Below are positions 43,554 through 51,934 of a stretch of 64,000 nucleotides of DNA, piece by piece. Each line of letters opens with the position of its first letter. The stretch's first letter is position 1. The notes beneath the pieces were generated by a model. That model saw only the letters and a program-made list of their open reading frames with translations, ran no database searches and had not been told where the DNA came from. The DNA lies in contig JAPEKQ010000003.1 in NCBI GenBank assembly GCA_029990205.1, positions 1 to 64,000 of the forward strand, written 5' to 3'. Source of the DNA: a bacterium. GTDB taxonomy: Bacteria; Joyebacterota; Joyebacteria; Joyebacterales; Joyebacteraceae. The position numbers were made by a program, and so were the translations under genes.

Positions 43554-44237
43554 ATGGCAACAGTGAAGCTCCCGGCCCAGCCGAGAACGGCGACGGGCAA
43601 GCAGGGCGCCAAGCACACGCGCGAGCAGGGACAGGTCCCTGCCGTCGTGTACGGAGAGCAGGAAGAGACTCTCTCCCTGTCGATCAGCGCGGCCGAGCTC
43701 CGCGCTGCGCTGGCGACGCCCTCGGGCAGGAACGTGATCGTGCAGCTCGGTGTTGATGGCGTGGACGTCACACCGGCCGTCATCAGAGACATGGCGCGCG
43801 ACCCGATCACGCGCGAGATCCTCCACGTTGACTTCCAGAGGATCTCCGAGAACAAGCCGATCAACATCCGCGTGCCGGTGGTGCTCACGGGTGAGTCCGT
43901 CGCAGTGAAGGAGGGACGCGGCATCCTCGATCACGCCATGCGTGAGGTCGAGGTCCGCTGTCTGCCGAAGCACATCCCGATGAACATCGAGGTCGACGTC
44001 ACCGAGCTCGACGTGGGGAACGCCATCCACGTCAACGAACTCGTGCACGAGAACGTCGAGTTCCTCGACACGCCTGAGCGCCCGGTCGTCGACGTCCTCC
44101 AGCCGACCATCTTCAAGGTCGACGAGGAGGAAGGCGAAGAAGGCGCTGAGGGTGAAGCGGCTGAAGGTGAAGCGGCAGAGGGCGACGAGGGCGCCGCTGC
44201 TGAGTCCGACGCCGGGGAGAGCAAAGACGCATCGTGA
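43554..44237 (+). CDS. rplY: Ribosomal protein bL25, long (Ctc) form
   Basis: Binds 5S rRNA in the large subunit. The N-terminal L25 domain (about 1-95) has TGKQGAKHTREQGQVPAVVYGE; the TL5/Ctc-type C-terminal domain (about 96-185) has VPVVLTGESVAVKEGRGIL. A strongly acidic repeat tail (EEGEEGAEGEAAEGEAAEG, then residues to 227) follows. The tail is longer than in many Ctc proteins. pth overlaps the stop by four bases. Confidence 0.94.
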   Translation: MATVKLPAQPRTATGKQGAKHTREQGQVPAVVYGEQEETLSLSISAAELRAALATPSGRNVIVQLGVDGVDVTPAVIRDMARDPITREILHVDFQRISENKPINIRVPVVLTGESVAVKEGRGILDHAMREVEVRCLPKHIPMNIEVDVTELDVGNAIHVNELVHENVEFLDTPERPVVDVLQPTIFKVDEEEGEEGAEGEAAEGEAAEGDEGAAAESDAGESKDAS

Positions 44238-44821
44238 GAGTAGTAGTGGGCCTCGGAAATCCCGGGGCAGAGTACACGAACACTCGACACAATGTGGGAT
44301 TTCGCGTGGTCGCCGCGCTGGCCGAGGGGCTCGGAACGGAGCTTGTCGCCGGCCGCGGCGACTTCGTGACTGGAAGAGGTGCGTTCGCGGGGGAGGAAGT
44401 GCGGTTCGTTCTCCCGCTGACGTACATGAACGCGAGCGGTCGGGCAGTGCGCCAGGCACTCGACGCGATGGACGCGGATCTCGCGGACCTGCTGGTCATT
44501 TGCGACGACGTCCACCTGCCGCTTGGACATCTGCGGCTCAGACGTTCGGGCGGTGACGGCGGACACAACGGACTGGCATCGATCATAGAGTCCCTCGGCG
44601 AGAACTCCTTCGCACGGCTTCGGGTCGGTGTCGACGCATCGCCCGAGTCGCAGGACCAGGCGGACTACGTGCTCGAGCCTTTCGGTGAGGACGAGCTCGG
44701 GACCGCCGAAGAGATGATCAAGGACGCGGCGTCCGCGGTGGTGCTGGTGGTCCGTGAGGGGCTGGACGCGGCAATGAATCAGATCAACAGGAAGTCTTCG
44801 GACGACAGGGAGGATGCATGA
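44234..44821 (+). CDS. pth: Peptidyl-tRNA hydrolase
   Basis: Releases tRNA from drop-off peptidyl-tRNAs. It has VGLGNPGAEYTNTRHNVGF (catalytic His in RHN), LPLTYMNASG and DVHLPLGHLRLRRSGGDGGHNGL. Length is 195 residues. The GTG start overlaps rplY by four bases, and hppA overlaps its stop by four bases (ATGA), so rplY-pth-hppA should be co-translated. Confidence 0.95.
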   Translation: MRVVVGLGNPGAEYTNTRHNVGFRVVAALAEGLGTELVAGRGDFVTGRGAFAGEEVRFVLPLTYMNASGRAVRQALDAMDADLADLLVICDDVHLPLGHLRLRRSGGDGGHNGLASIIESLGENSFARLRVGVDASPESQDQADYVLEPFGEDELGTAEEMIKDAASAVVLVVREGLDAAMNQINRKSSDDREDA

Positions 44822-46854
44822 CAGCGATAGGTGTTCCACTCGTAACAGGCAGTGTGGGACTTCTTTTCGTGCTTCTGCTCGTGCGTGAGGTTCTCAGGAG
44901 CGACCCGGGCAACAAGGTGATGGTTCAGATATCCGAGGCCATCCAGCAGGGCGCGCGTGCGTTCCTCAAGCGCGAGTACACGTACGTCTCGATCCTCGTG
45001 GTCGTCGTGGCGCTCTTGATAGCACTGGCGCCAATGCTTTCGGGCAATCCGGACCTTCCGCTCGGTTGGAGGACGTCGGTGACGTTCATCATCGGAGCGA
45101 TCGTCTCGGCCCTCGCCGGATACATCGGCATGAGCATCGCGACGCGCGCGAACGCTCGCACCACGCAGGCCGCGGTCAACGGCGGTGTCAAGGGTGCGCT
45201 CGGCGTCGCCGTCTCGGCGGGCTCCGTGATGGGCATGAGCGTCGCCAGCATGGCGCTGCTCGGACTCGCGATCGTCTACTGGATCTTCAAGGAACCGGTC
45301 ATCGTCAACGGATACGCCATGGGCGCCAGTCTGGTCGCGCTGTTCGCGCGCTCGGGCGGCGGGCTCTTCACGAAGGGCGCCGATATGGCGGCGGATCTCG
45401 TCGGCAAGGTCGAAGCGGGGATTCCCGAGGACGACCCGCGCAATCCGGCCGTGATCGCTGACAATGTCGGTGACAACGTCGGCGACGTCGCCGGTCTCGG
45501 CGCGGATCTTCTCGAGTCGTACGTCGAGTCGATCATCGCCAGTATGGCGCTCGCCGCCGCGCTCGTTGCGGGCGCAGCGGTGAAGGACCAGCTGATGACG
45601 CTCCCGTTCTATATCGCGGGCGCGGGCATCATCGCCTCGATCCTCGGCATTCTCTTCGTCAAGGCGGTCGGCAGGAAGAACCCGCAGGCGGCGCTGATGG
45701 GCGGGACCTACGTCGCCGCCGGTCTGACCGCGGTGGCGAGTTTCTTCATCATCCGTATGATGGGCTCGGACTTCACGATCGCCGGGAAGACCTACGGCGT
45801 GATGGGCCCGTTCTACGCCACACTCGCGGGTATCGCGAGCGGCGTGATCATCGGGTTCGTGAGCGAGTACTTCACATCGGGCAAGTACCATCCCGTCAAG
45901 AAGCTGGCTGAGTCGTCGCAGATGGGTCCGGCGATCACCGTGACGACGGGAACGGCGGTCGGGATGGAGAGCACGGCGGTGCCGGTGCTCGTGCTCGGCG
46001 TCTCGATCATCATCGCTCACCACTTCGCAGGGATGTACGGCATCGCGATGGCCGCCTTCGGCATGCTCGCGACGACGGGCATGGTGGTCGCGGTTGATTC
46101 GTACGGCCCCGTGGCGGACAACGCCGGCGGTATCGCGGAGATGGCGGGTCTCGACCCGCACGTCCGCGAGATCACGGACAACCTCGACGCGGTCGGGAAC
46201 ACGACCGCCGCCATCGGCAAGGGCTTCGCGATCGGCTCCGCGGCGTTCGCCGCCATCGGCCTGCTCGCGGCCTACATGGCGTCCGCGAACATTCAGGTCG
46301 CCGACATGTCCGACCCGAAGGTCATGGCCGGGCTCCTTGTGGGCGGCATGCTGCCGTTCCTCTTCTCGTCGATGCTCTTCCAGGCGGTCTCGGATGTCGC
46401 CTTCAAGATGATCGACGAGGTTCGTCGGCAGTTCCGTGAGATCCCGGGGCTGCTCAAGGGTGAGGCGCTGCCTGATTCCGCCACGTGCGTCGACATCAGC
46501 ACGCGCGGGGCGATCAGGGGCATGATCAGACCTGGTGTCATGGCGCTCGTCGTCCCGGTTGTCGTCGGTCTCTACGACGAGAAGGCGCTCGCCGGGCTGC
46601 TCATCGGTGCGGTCGTGACGGGCGTCGTGCTCGGTATCCAGACGGCGAACTCGGGCGGCGCGATGGACAACGCCAAGAAGTACATCGAAGAAGGCCACTT
46701 CGGCGGGAAGGGCTCGGACGCCCACAAGGCCGCCGTGGTGGGGGATACGGTCGGGGACCCGCTCAAGGACACGGTGGGGCCGTCGATCAACATCCTGATC
46801 AAGCTGATGTCGGTCATCTCTCTGGTACTGGCCCCGCTCTTCATGCGGGGTTAG
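44818..46854 (+). CDS. hppA: K+-dependent membrane-bound pyrophosphatase (ion pump)
   Basis: A ~16-helix membrane enzyme that couples pyrophosphate hydrolysis to Na+ or H+ pumping. Catalytic Asp clusters are in [19 protein letters not shown] and the C-terminal [23 protein letters not shown] has Ala at residue 464, the mark of K+-dependent enzymes. The coupling-ion glutamate region in helix 6 reads ESYVES: E233 sits at the Na+-pump position and E237 one turn later at the plant-type H+ position. Length is 678 residues. The start overlaps pth. The final codons form the first of three repeated hairpins. Confidence 0.94.
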   Translation: MTAIGVPLVTGSVGLLFVLLLVREVLRSDPGNKVMVQISEAIQQGARAFLKREYTYVSILVVVVALLIALAPMLSGNPDLPLGWRTSVTFIIGAIVSALAGYIGMSIATRANARTTQAAVNGGVKGALGVAVSAGSVMGMSVASMALLGLAIVYWIFKEPVIVNGYAMGASLVALFARSGGGLFTKGADMAADLVGKVEAGIPEDDPRNPAVIADNVGDNVGDVAGLGADLLESYVESIIASMALAAALVAGAAVKDQLMTLPFYIAGAGIIASILGILFVKAVGRKNPQAALMGGTYVAAGLTAVASFFIIRMMGSDFTIAGKTYGVMGPFYATLAGIASGVIIGFVSEYFTSGKYHPVKKLAESSQMGPAITVTTGTAVGMESTAVPVLVLGVSIIIAHHFAGMYGIAMAAFGMLATTGMVVAVDSYGPVADNAGGIAEMAGLDPHVREITDNLDAVGNTTAAIGKGFAIGSAAFAAIGLLAAYMASANIQVADMSDPKVMAGLLVGGMLPFLFSSMLFQAVSDVAFKMIDEVRRQFREIPGLLKGEALPDSATCVDISTRGAIRGMIRPGVMALVVPVVVGLYDEKALAGLLIGAVVTGVVLGIQTANSGGAMDNAKKYIEEGHFGGKGSDAHKAAVVGDTVGDPLKDTVGPSINILIKLMSVISLVLAPLFMRG

Positions 46855-46915
46855 GGCCCCGTCTTCATACGGGGTAGGGCCCCGCTCTTCATGCGGGGGC
46901 GCGCTCAGAGAGCGC
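46831..46915 (+). repeat. Three tandem hairpin repeats (plus a fourth hairpin) after hppA
   Basis: Units at 46831-46850 (GCCCCGCTCTTCATGCGGGG), 46856-46874 and 46879-46898 are near-copies about 24 bp apart, each a CCCCG/CGGGG stem. Unit 1 is the end of the hppA coding sequence; units 2 and 3 repeat it after the stop and, read in the hppA frame, re-encode APLFMRG-like residues. A GCGCTC/GAGCGC hairpin follows at 46901-46915. Together they fill the gap to ychF. Confidence 0.85.
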
Positions 46916-46934
46916 GAAGCGGAGGAGCGCTCGG

Positions 46935-48029
46935 ATGTCGCTCGAGCTCGGGATCATCGGACTCCCGAACGTCGGAAAATCGACGCTCTTCAACGCGCTG
47001 GCGCAGACGGAAGCGGCGTGCAGCAACTACCCGTTCTGCACGATCGACGCGAATATCGGAGTCGTGCCCGTCGCCGATGAGCGGCTCGAGCATCTCGGGA
47101 AGATCCTCGAGCCCGAGAAGCTGACACCGACCACGATCCGGTTCGTCGATATCGCCGGACTCGTTCGGGGAGCCAGTCACGGCGAGGGGCTCGGGAACCG
47201 CTTCCTCGCGAACATTCGCGAGGTCGACGCCGTAGCGCACGTTGTCCGCTGCTTTGACGATCCTTCCGTGAGTCACGTGGAGGGCAACGTCGACCCGGAA
47301 CGTGACATCGGCATCGTCAACGCGGAGCTCGTGCTCGCCGACATGGACACGGCGTCCCGCAATCTTGAGAAGCGGACCAGAGATGCCGGTCGCGGCGACA
47401 AGGAGGCGGGGAAGCTCGTCCCGCTTCTGACACGTGTCCACGACGGCCTCTCTCGAGGCGTCGCGGTCAGAGAGCAGGAGCTGTCGGAGCACGATCGCGA
47501 GAGGCTTGAGGAGTATCGGTTCCTCACGGCTCTCGACGTCCTCTACGTCGCCAACATCAGCGAGAGCGATGTGGGGGAGCGGGAGTCGGAGTGGATCGAG
47601 CGGATCGCCAGCGTGACCGGAGAGCCGCCCTGGAAGGTCGTGGCGCTCGCCGGCGCTCTGGAGAGCGAACTCGCGGCGCTCGAGGAGAGCGACCGGGACG
47701 AGTTCCTCGAAGGCTGGGGACTCTCGGAACCGGGGCTTGCGAGGCTGGTCCGCGCCGGATACAGGCTGCTGGATCTTGTGACGTTCTTCACGATCAAGGG
47801 CGTCGAGGTGCGGGCCTGGACGGTCCCGGCGGGGACGGGAGCTGCCGCCGCCGCGGGACGGATCCACACGGACATGGAACAGGGGTTCATCAAGGCTGAG
47901 GTTGTGACGTACGAGCATCTCGTGGAGGCGGGCTCGATGCATGCGGCCCGGGACGCGGGGCACGTACGTACGGAAGGCCGGGACTCGATCATCCTCGACG
48001 GTGACGTGGTCCTCGTGCACTTCCACTAG
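46935..48029 (+). CDS. ychF: Ribosome-binding ATPase YchF (OBG family)
   Basis: This ribosome-associated P-loop ATPase has G1 GLPNVGKSTLFNAL, the switch-like NYPFCTIDANIGVV, DIAGLVRGASHGEGLGN and, in place of the GTPase NKxD motif, YVANISESD, matching the ATP-preferring YchF branch. A coiled-coil insertion (about 130-200) and the C-terminal TGS domain (TFFTIKGVEVRAWTVPAG) follow. Length is 364 residues. GGAGGAG lies upstream of the ATG. It is often a neighbour of pth. Confidence 0.95.
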   Translation: MSLELGIIGLPNVGKSTLFNALAQTEAACSNYPFCTIDANIGVVPVADERLEHLGKILEPEKLTPTTIRFVDIAGLVRGASHGEGLGNRFLANIREVDAVAHVVRCFDDPSVSHVEGNVDPERDIGIVNAELVLADMDTASRNLEKRTRDAGRGDKEAGKLVPLLTRVHDGLSRGVAVREQELSEHDRERLEEYRFLTALDVLYVANISESDVGERESEWIERIASVTGEPPWKVVALAGALESELAALEESDRDEFLEGWGLSEPGLARLVRAGYRLLDLVTFFTIKGVEVRAWTVPAGTGAAAAAGRIHTDMEQGFIKAEVVTYEHLVEAGSMHAARDAGHVRTEGRDSIILDGDVVLVHFH

Positions 48030-48105
48030 CAGGAGCAGGGCTGCACGCTTCACGCGCGCAGGGAGTACGAGTGTTTGTGGAGGAAGTTCCCCGGCCGGTG
48101 CGCCG

Positions 48106-48143
48106 GGACTCCTCACCCCGTCTTCGTGACGGGGTCGAAGTCC
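48106..48143 (+). promoter_or_regulatory. Candidate structured leader of the rpsF-rpsR-rplI operon
   Basis: An outer stem GGACT/AGTCC, an internal loop (CCTC opposite CGA) and an inner stem ACCCCGTC/GACGGGGT with loop TTCGT lie 22 bp before rpsF. The placement and shape suit a ribosomal-protein feedback site (S6:S18-type leaders have a hairpin with a C-rich internal loop), but the match to that motif is not established. Confidence 0.35.
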
Positions 48144-48164
48144 GACCGAGAGGAGGTTGGAGCA

Positions 48165-48455
48165 ATGGCAAGGTCGTACGAGACCGCCTTCATCTTCAGT
48201 CCGACGCTTGACGACGCGGCCATCGAGCAGCTGACGGCCAAGATCGAAGAGCTCGTGAAGAGAGAAGGTGGAACCGTGGAGAAGTGGGATCGCTGGACGA
48301 AGCGCAGGCTTGCGTTCCCGATCAAGAAGCAGACGGATGGCCACTATGCGTTCCTGGCTTTCCAGGGCGAGCCGTCGTCGATCGAGACGCTCGGCGCCGC
48401 CTACCGGCTCGACGAGTCGATCCTGAGGCACATGACCATCAACTTGGAGGAGTAG
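48165..48455 (+). CDS. rpsF: Ribosomal protein bS6
   Basis: A 96-residue small-subunit protein that binds 16S rRNA with S18. It has YETAFIFSPTLDDAAIEQL, KWDRWTKRRLAFPIKKQTDGHY and LDESILRHMTI, the family core. The ATG at 48165 has GGAGG upstream. It is the first gene of rpsF-rpsR-rplI; no ssb or priB lies between rpsF and rpsR. Confidence 0.95.
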   Translation: MARSYETAFIFSPTLDDAAIEQLTAKIEELVKREGGTVEKWDRWTKRRLAFPIKKQTDGHYAFLAFQGEPSSIETLGAAYRLDESILRHMTINLEE

Positions 48456-48460
48456 GCGGC

Positions 48461-48477
48461 CGCCCCCGTCGGGGGCG
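48461..48477 (+). other. Small intercistronic hairpin between rpsF and rpsR
   Basis: CGCCCCC pairs with GGGGGCG around GTC in the 51-bp gap between the two genes. It is likely an mRNA-stability or processing element rather than a terminator. Confidence 0.4.
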
Positions 48478-48506
48478 TCGCTCTCTCGAGCAGTACGGAG
48501 GAAAGA

Positions 48507-48743
48507 ATGCCGAGACGAGAGGGGCACGGAAAGGTCTGCCGCTTCTGCCAGGACAAGGTGGTGCGGATAGACTACAAGGATGAGAAGAGGCTGTCGCGTT
48601 ACGTCAGCGAGCACGGGAAGATCATCCCGCGTCGCGTGACCGGAACGTGCGGCCGGCATCAGAGGCAGCTTGCGGAGGCCATCAAGCGCGCGCGGCACAT
48701 CGCGCTGCTTCCGTACATCGGTCGCCATCACAAGCACAGCTAG
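48507..48743 (+). CDS. rpsR: Ribosomal protein bS18
   Basis: A 78-residue protein with the Cys-containing N-terminus [17 protein letters not shown] and the conserved core [34 protein letters not shown]. The CxxC...C pattern (C12, C15, C49 approx.) suggests the zinc-binding form. GGAGG precedes the ATG. Partner of S6. Confidence 0.95.
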   Translation: MPRREGHGKVCRFCQDKVVRIDYKDEKRLSRYVSEHGKIIPRRVTGTCGRHQRQLAEAIKRARHIALLPYIGRHHKHS

Positions 48744-48780
48744 AGTCCCTGGACGACTCAGTCTCAAGGAGGACTGAAGC

Positions 48781-49224
48781 ATGAAGGTCATTCTGATGGA
48801 GGATGTCCAGAGACTCGGATCGCAGGGTGACGTTGTCACCGTGAAGGACGGCTATGGGCGGAACTATCTGATTCCCCAGGGGAAGGCCCTTCCGGCCAAC
48901 GCAGGGAATCTGGAGAGGCTCAAGGCCACGGTCCGTGTCAAGGACGCGCAGGTCAAGAAGGACATCCGGGCGGCGGAGATGATGGCGGAGAAGCTCTCCG
49001 GCGTGTCATGCACCGTTCGGGTTCAGGCCGACGAGAACGACAAGCTGTACGGTTCGGTCGGTCCGCGTGAGATCGTGACGGCTCTCGAGGAGCAGGGCGT
49101 TCAGCTCGATGCCGCGAGTCTCGTCATGGATGAGCACATCAAGATGCTCGGTGTCTTCCCGGTGCCCGTCAAGCTGTTCAAGGGCGTCGAGGCCGAGATC
49201 AAGGTCTGGGTGATCAGGGAGTAG
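48781..49224 (+). CDS. rplI: Ribosomal protein bL9
   Basis: Large-subunit protein with two globular domains joined by a long helix. The N-terminal domain has MKVILMEDVQRLGSQGDVV and GYGRNYLIPQGKA; the helix spans about 40-75; the C-terminal domain ends KVWVIRE. Length is 147 residues. AAGGAGG precedes the ATG. Confidence 0.96.
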   Translation: MKVILMEDVQRLGSQGDVVTVKDGYGRNYLIPQGKALPANAGNLERLKATVRVKDAQVKKDIRAAEMMAEKLSGVSCTVRVQADENDKLYGSVGPREIVTALEEQGVQLDAASLVMDEHIKMLGVFPVPVKLFKGVEAEIKVWVIRE

Positions 49225-49234
49225 CACAACCTAG

Positions 49235-49262
49235 CCGCCGGGGGACTCAGGTTCCCCGGCGG
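49235..49262 (+). terminator. Hairpin after rplI
   Basis: A perfect 9-bp stem CCGCCGGGG / CCCCGGCGG with loop GACTCAGGTT, ten bases after the rplI stop. No T-tract follows. Confidence 0.65.
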
Positions 49263-49280
49263 TGACGCACAGGAGTCCGT

Positions 49281-50450
49281 ATGCAGAGGAAGACCACAGG
49301 AGTGTGCGCGGCCGTCATCCTCGCCCTGACGCTTCTGGCGACCGGATGCGGCGACAGCGGCGGTGGACGGACCGTCGCGCGTGTCGGCGGCAAGAACATC
49401 ACGGAGACCGAGCTCTCCGCGAAGCTTGCGGAGCTCCCGCCGTTCACGAGACAGCAGTTCGCCGGACCCGAGGGGATGCGCGAGTTCCTCGACCGGGTCA
49501 TCGAAGAAGAGGTGCTGTTCCAGGCGGCGCAGCGTGCCGGGTACGAGAACAGCGACGAAGTTCAGACCATGGTCGAGGCCGTAACGCGGCGCGCCATGAT
49601 CCAGGCGTACTACCGGGACGAGATCGAGGGTGGCACGGTCGTGCCCGAAGCCGATATCGTCGCGTACTACGACGAGCACCCCGAGCAGTTCCAGCAGCGT
49701 GCGCAGATCAAGTTCCGCCACATCATGAGATCCACACGCGATGGCGCCAATGCCGCGCGTGACAGGATCCTCGGGGGCGAGGACTTCGCGAGCGTCGCGC
49801 GTGAGCTGTCCGAGGATGCCGGCACGAGCGAGGCCGGCGGGCTTGTGAGAACGCTCTACAAGGGTGACGACCTTCTGTCATCGGGGATGTCGGAGATCTT
49901 CGTCGAGAGTCTCTTCGACGGCGCGGTTGGCGAGGTCTCGGTCCCGCTGCGTTCCGACCGAGGCTGGCACATCGTCCGGATCGAGGAACTCTCCCCGGAG
50001 GGCGTGAAGCCCCTGGAGGACGTTCGCGATATCATCGAGCAGAGTCTGATGCCGGCTGCGACGCGCGAGTTCTACACCGGACGGCTCGAGATTCTCAAGA
50101 GCGAGCTCAACACAACGATCAACGAAGAGGTTCTCACTCCTCGTACCCGTTCGGAGGAGGAGCTCTTCTCGCTCGCGCAGGAGACGGATGATCCGCTCCA
50201 GCGCATGGGCTACTACTCGGAGCTGGTGTACAGTTACCCCGAGGGCGAGCACGCAGACGAAGCGCAGTTCATGATCGGGTTCATCCAGGCGGAGGAACTC
50301 AACAACTACGACGCCGCGAAGAACGCGCTCAATCGAATGCTGGAGCGCTACCCGGACTCCGAGCTTGCGGAGTCGGCGCAGTGGATGCTCGAGAACATGG
50401 GCAGCGAGGCCCCGCCTTTTGAAGAGAGCGATATTCTCACGGGCGAATAG
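49281..50450 (+). CDS. Parvulin-type peptidyl-prolyl isomerase, lipoprotein (PrsA/SurA-like)
   Basis: An envelope folding factor. A signal peptide with lipobox LATGC (Cys near residue 23) leads to an N-terminal chaperone-like region (about 35-130, ending VVPEADIVAYYDEHPEQF). The parvulin rotamase domain follows (about 135-240: IKFRHIM, EDAGTSEAGGLV, SDRGWHIVRIEEL). A C-terminal TPR-like stretch (about 290-375, YPEGEHADEAQFMIGFI) ends the protein. The combination of parvulin and TPR-like tail in 389 residues is less usual. The ATG has AGGAG seven bases upstream. Confidence 0.9.
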   Translation: MQRKTTGVCAAVILALTLLATGCGDSGGGRTVARVGGKNITETELSAKLAELPPFTRQQFAGPEGMREFLDRVIEEEVLFQAAQRAGYENSDEVQTMVEAVTRRAMIQAYYRDEIEGGTVVPEADIVAYYDEHPEQFQQRAQIKFRHIMRSTRDGANAARDRILGGEDFASVARELSEDAGTSEAGGLVRTLYKGDDLLSSGMSEIFVESLFDGAVGEVSVPLRSDRGWHIVRIEELSPEGVKPLEDVRDIIEQSLMPAATREFYTGRLEILKSELNTTINEEVLTPRTRSEEELFSLAQETDDPLQRMGYYSELVYSYPEGEHADEAQFMIGFIQAEELNNYDAAKNALNRMLERYPDSELAESAQWMLENMGSEAPPFEESDILTGE

Positions 50451-50480
50451 GGGCCGAAGCGCGGTCTGAGGGAACTGATC

Positions 50481-51794
50481 ATGTACGCGGTCACTGCGGT
50501 GGCGACCATCTTCGTGGTCACCTACTATTTCATCGTCACCGAGCGCATCAATCGAACGACCATCGCCCTGGCAGGAGCTCTCGCCGTACTGCTCCTGCCG
50601 GGGCTTGATATTTCGCAGGCGCAGGCCGTAGGGTTCATCGACTTCAACACCCTCGGTCTTCTCGTGGGTATGATGCTGATCGTGGCGGTCCTCAAGCGGA
50701 CCGGCGTCTTCCGCTTCCTCGCCCTCAAGGTGGCCCACCAGGGGCGCGGGCGCATCTTCCTCATCTTCGCCGGGTTCGGCGCCATCACAGCCGTCGCCTC
50801 GGCGTTCATCGACAACGTCACCACCGTCCTGATGATCGTGCCGGTGATCTACCTGATCTCGGATCTGCTCGGCAAGAGCGCCGTGCCGTTCCTCGTGATG
50901 GAGATCATGATGGCCAACATCGGCGGCATGGCCACGATGATCGGTGATCCCCCGAACATCCTCATCGGCAGCCGAGCCGTGCTCCCGGCGACGGGCGGCC
51001 ACATCTCGTTCGTCGACTTCATGGTCAATCTCGGTCCGCTCGCGATCGTCTGTCTCGTCGCCGCCCTGATCTACCTGCGTCTGTGGGGCGGGCGCGAGTT
51101 CTTCGCGGCTCCTGACGAACAGAAGATGAAGACGATGAACGCGGTCGACGCGGCGCAGGCGATCAAGGACCGACCGCTCATGACACGCTCGCTCGGCGTG
51201 CTTGGTCTGGTGCTGGTCGGGTTCCTGTTCCACCACCAGCTTGGGCTCCAGCCCGCGACGATCGCCATGGCCGGAGCCGCGCTGTTGTTGATCGTCACAC
51301 GCATCGATCCTGAGACCGTGCTGGTGGATGTCGAGTGGCCGGTGCTCTTCTTCTTCATCGGACTGTTTGTTCTGGTCGGCGCGTTGGACCAGGTCGGTAT
51401 CGTCGGCTTCATGGCGGAGCGGTTCATCGGTCTGTCACCCGACCCGAGAGTCCTGATGATCATTCTTCTCTGGGTGACCGCAGTCATCGGAGCGTTTCTC
51501 TCGGCCGTGCCGACCGTGACGGTGCTCATCCCGCTGGTCCAGGTCGTCGTGAACCATCTCGCGGCCAACGGCGCGCCGGAACTGGCGTTCGGGTTCTGGT
51601 GGGCGCTGGCGGCGGGAGCCTGTCTCGGCGGCAACGCCACCGTGGTCGGTGCCGCTGCGAACATCGCCGTGCTCGGCATGTCACAGAAGGAGCGCGAGCC
51701 GCTCAAGTTCGCGGAGTTTGCGAAGGTGGGTGTTCCCGTCACGGCCATCTGCCTGGTGATCGCGAGCGGATACGTTCTGCTCCGGTACGCGTAG
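50481..51794 (+). CDS. ArsB/NhaD-family (ion transporter superfamily) membrane transporter
   Basis: A 437-residue membrane protein with about 11-12 helices. It resembles the ArsB/NhaD/CitM group: FIDFNTLGLLVGMMLIVAVLKRTG (first part is typical), SAFIDNVTTVLMIVPV, NIGGMATMIGDPPNILIGS and the mirrored second-half GNATVVGAAANIAVLG. The IGDPPN motif is shared with P-protein-like and NhaD Na+/H+ transporters. The substrate cannot be fixed; Na+/H+ antiport or organic anion transport are both possible. The ATG follows GAGGGA. It converges on the secreted-protein gene. Confidence 0.88.
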   Translation: MYAVTAVATIFVVTYYFIVTERINRTTIALAGALAVLLLPGLDISQAQAVGFIDFNTLGLLVGMMLIVAVLKRTGVFRFLALKVAHQGRGRIFLIFAGFGAITAVASAFIDNVTTVLMIVPVIYLISDLLGKSAVPFLVMEIMMANIGGMATMIGDPPNILIGSRAVLPATGGHISFVDFMVNLGPLAIVCLVAALIYLRLWGGREFFAAPDEQKMKTMNAVDAAQAIKDRPLMTRSLGVLGLVLVGFLFHHQLGLQPATIAMAGAALLLIVTRIDPETVLVDVEWPVLFFFIGLFVLVGALDQVGIVGFMAERFIGLSPDPRVLMIILLWVTAVIGAFLSAVPTVTVLIPLVQVVVNHLAANGAPELAFGFWWALAAGACLGGNATVVGAAANIAVLGMSQKEREPLKFAEFAKVGVPVTAICLVIASGYVLLRYA

Positions 51795-51862
51795 GGGAGC
51801 GCCGGACGAAAGGGGACCACGCGACCGGTCACGGGGCGCGTACCGAATCCGAGCCAAGCAAA

Positions 51863-51890
51863 GAGGGCAGCGGCTGTCGCCGCTCCCCTC
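51863..51890. terminator. Bidirectional hairpin between convergent genes
   Basis: AGCGGC/GCCGCT around TGTC, extended by GAGGG opposite CCCCTC, lies between the transporter stop and the minus-strand secreted-protein stop. Confidence 0.55.
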
Positions 51891-51934
51891 CTGTCTTCCG
51901 ATGACCGGCCGTCCGGCCGGATGCTGCTTCGCGA

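Noticed and set aside
46831-46915. Hairpin array after hppA as a CRISPR
   Set aside because: Units are about 20 bp with 4-5 bp gaps, no unique spacers, and no cas genes are present.
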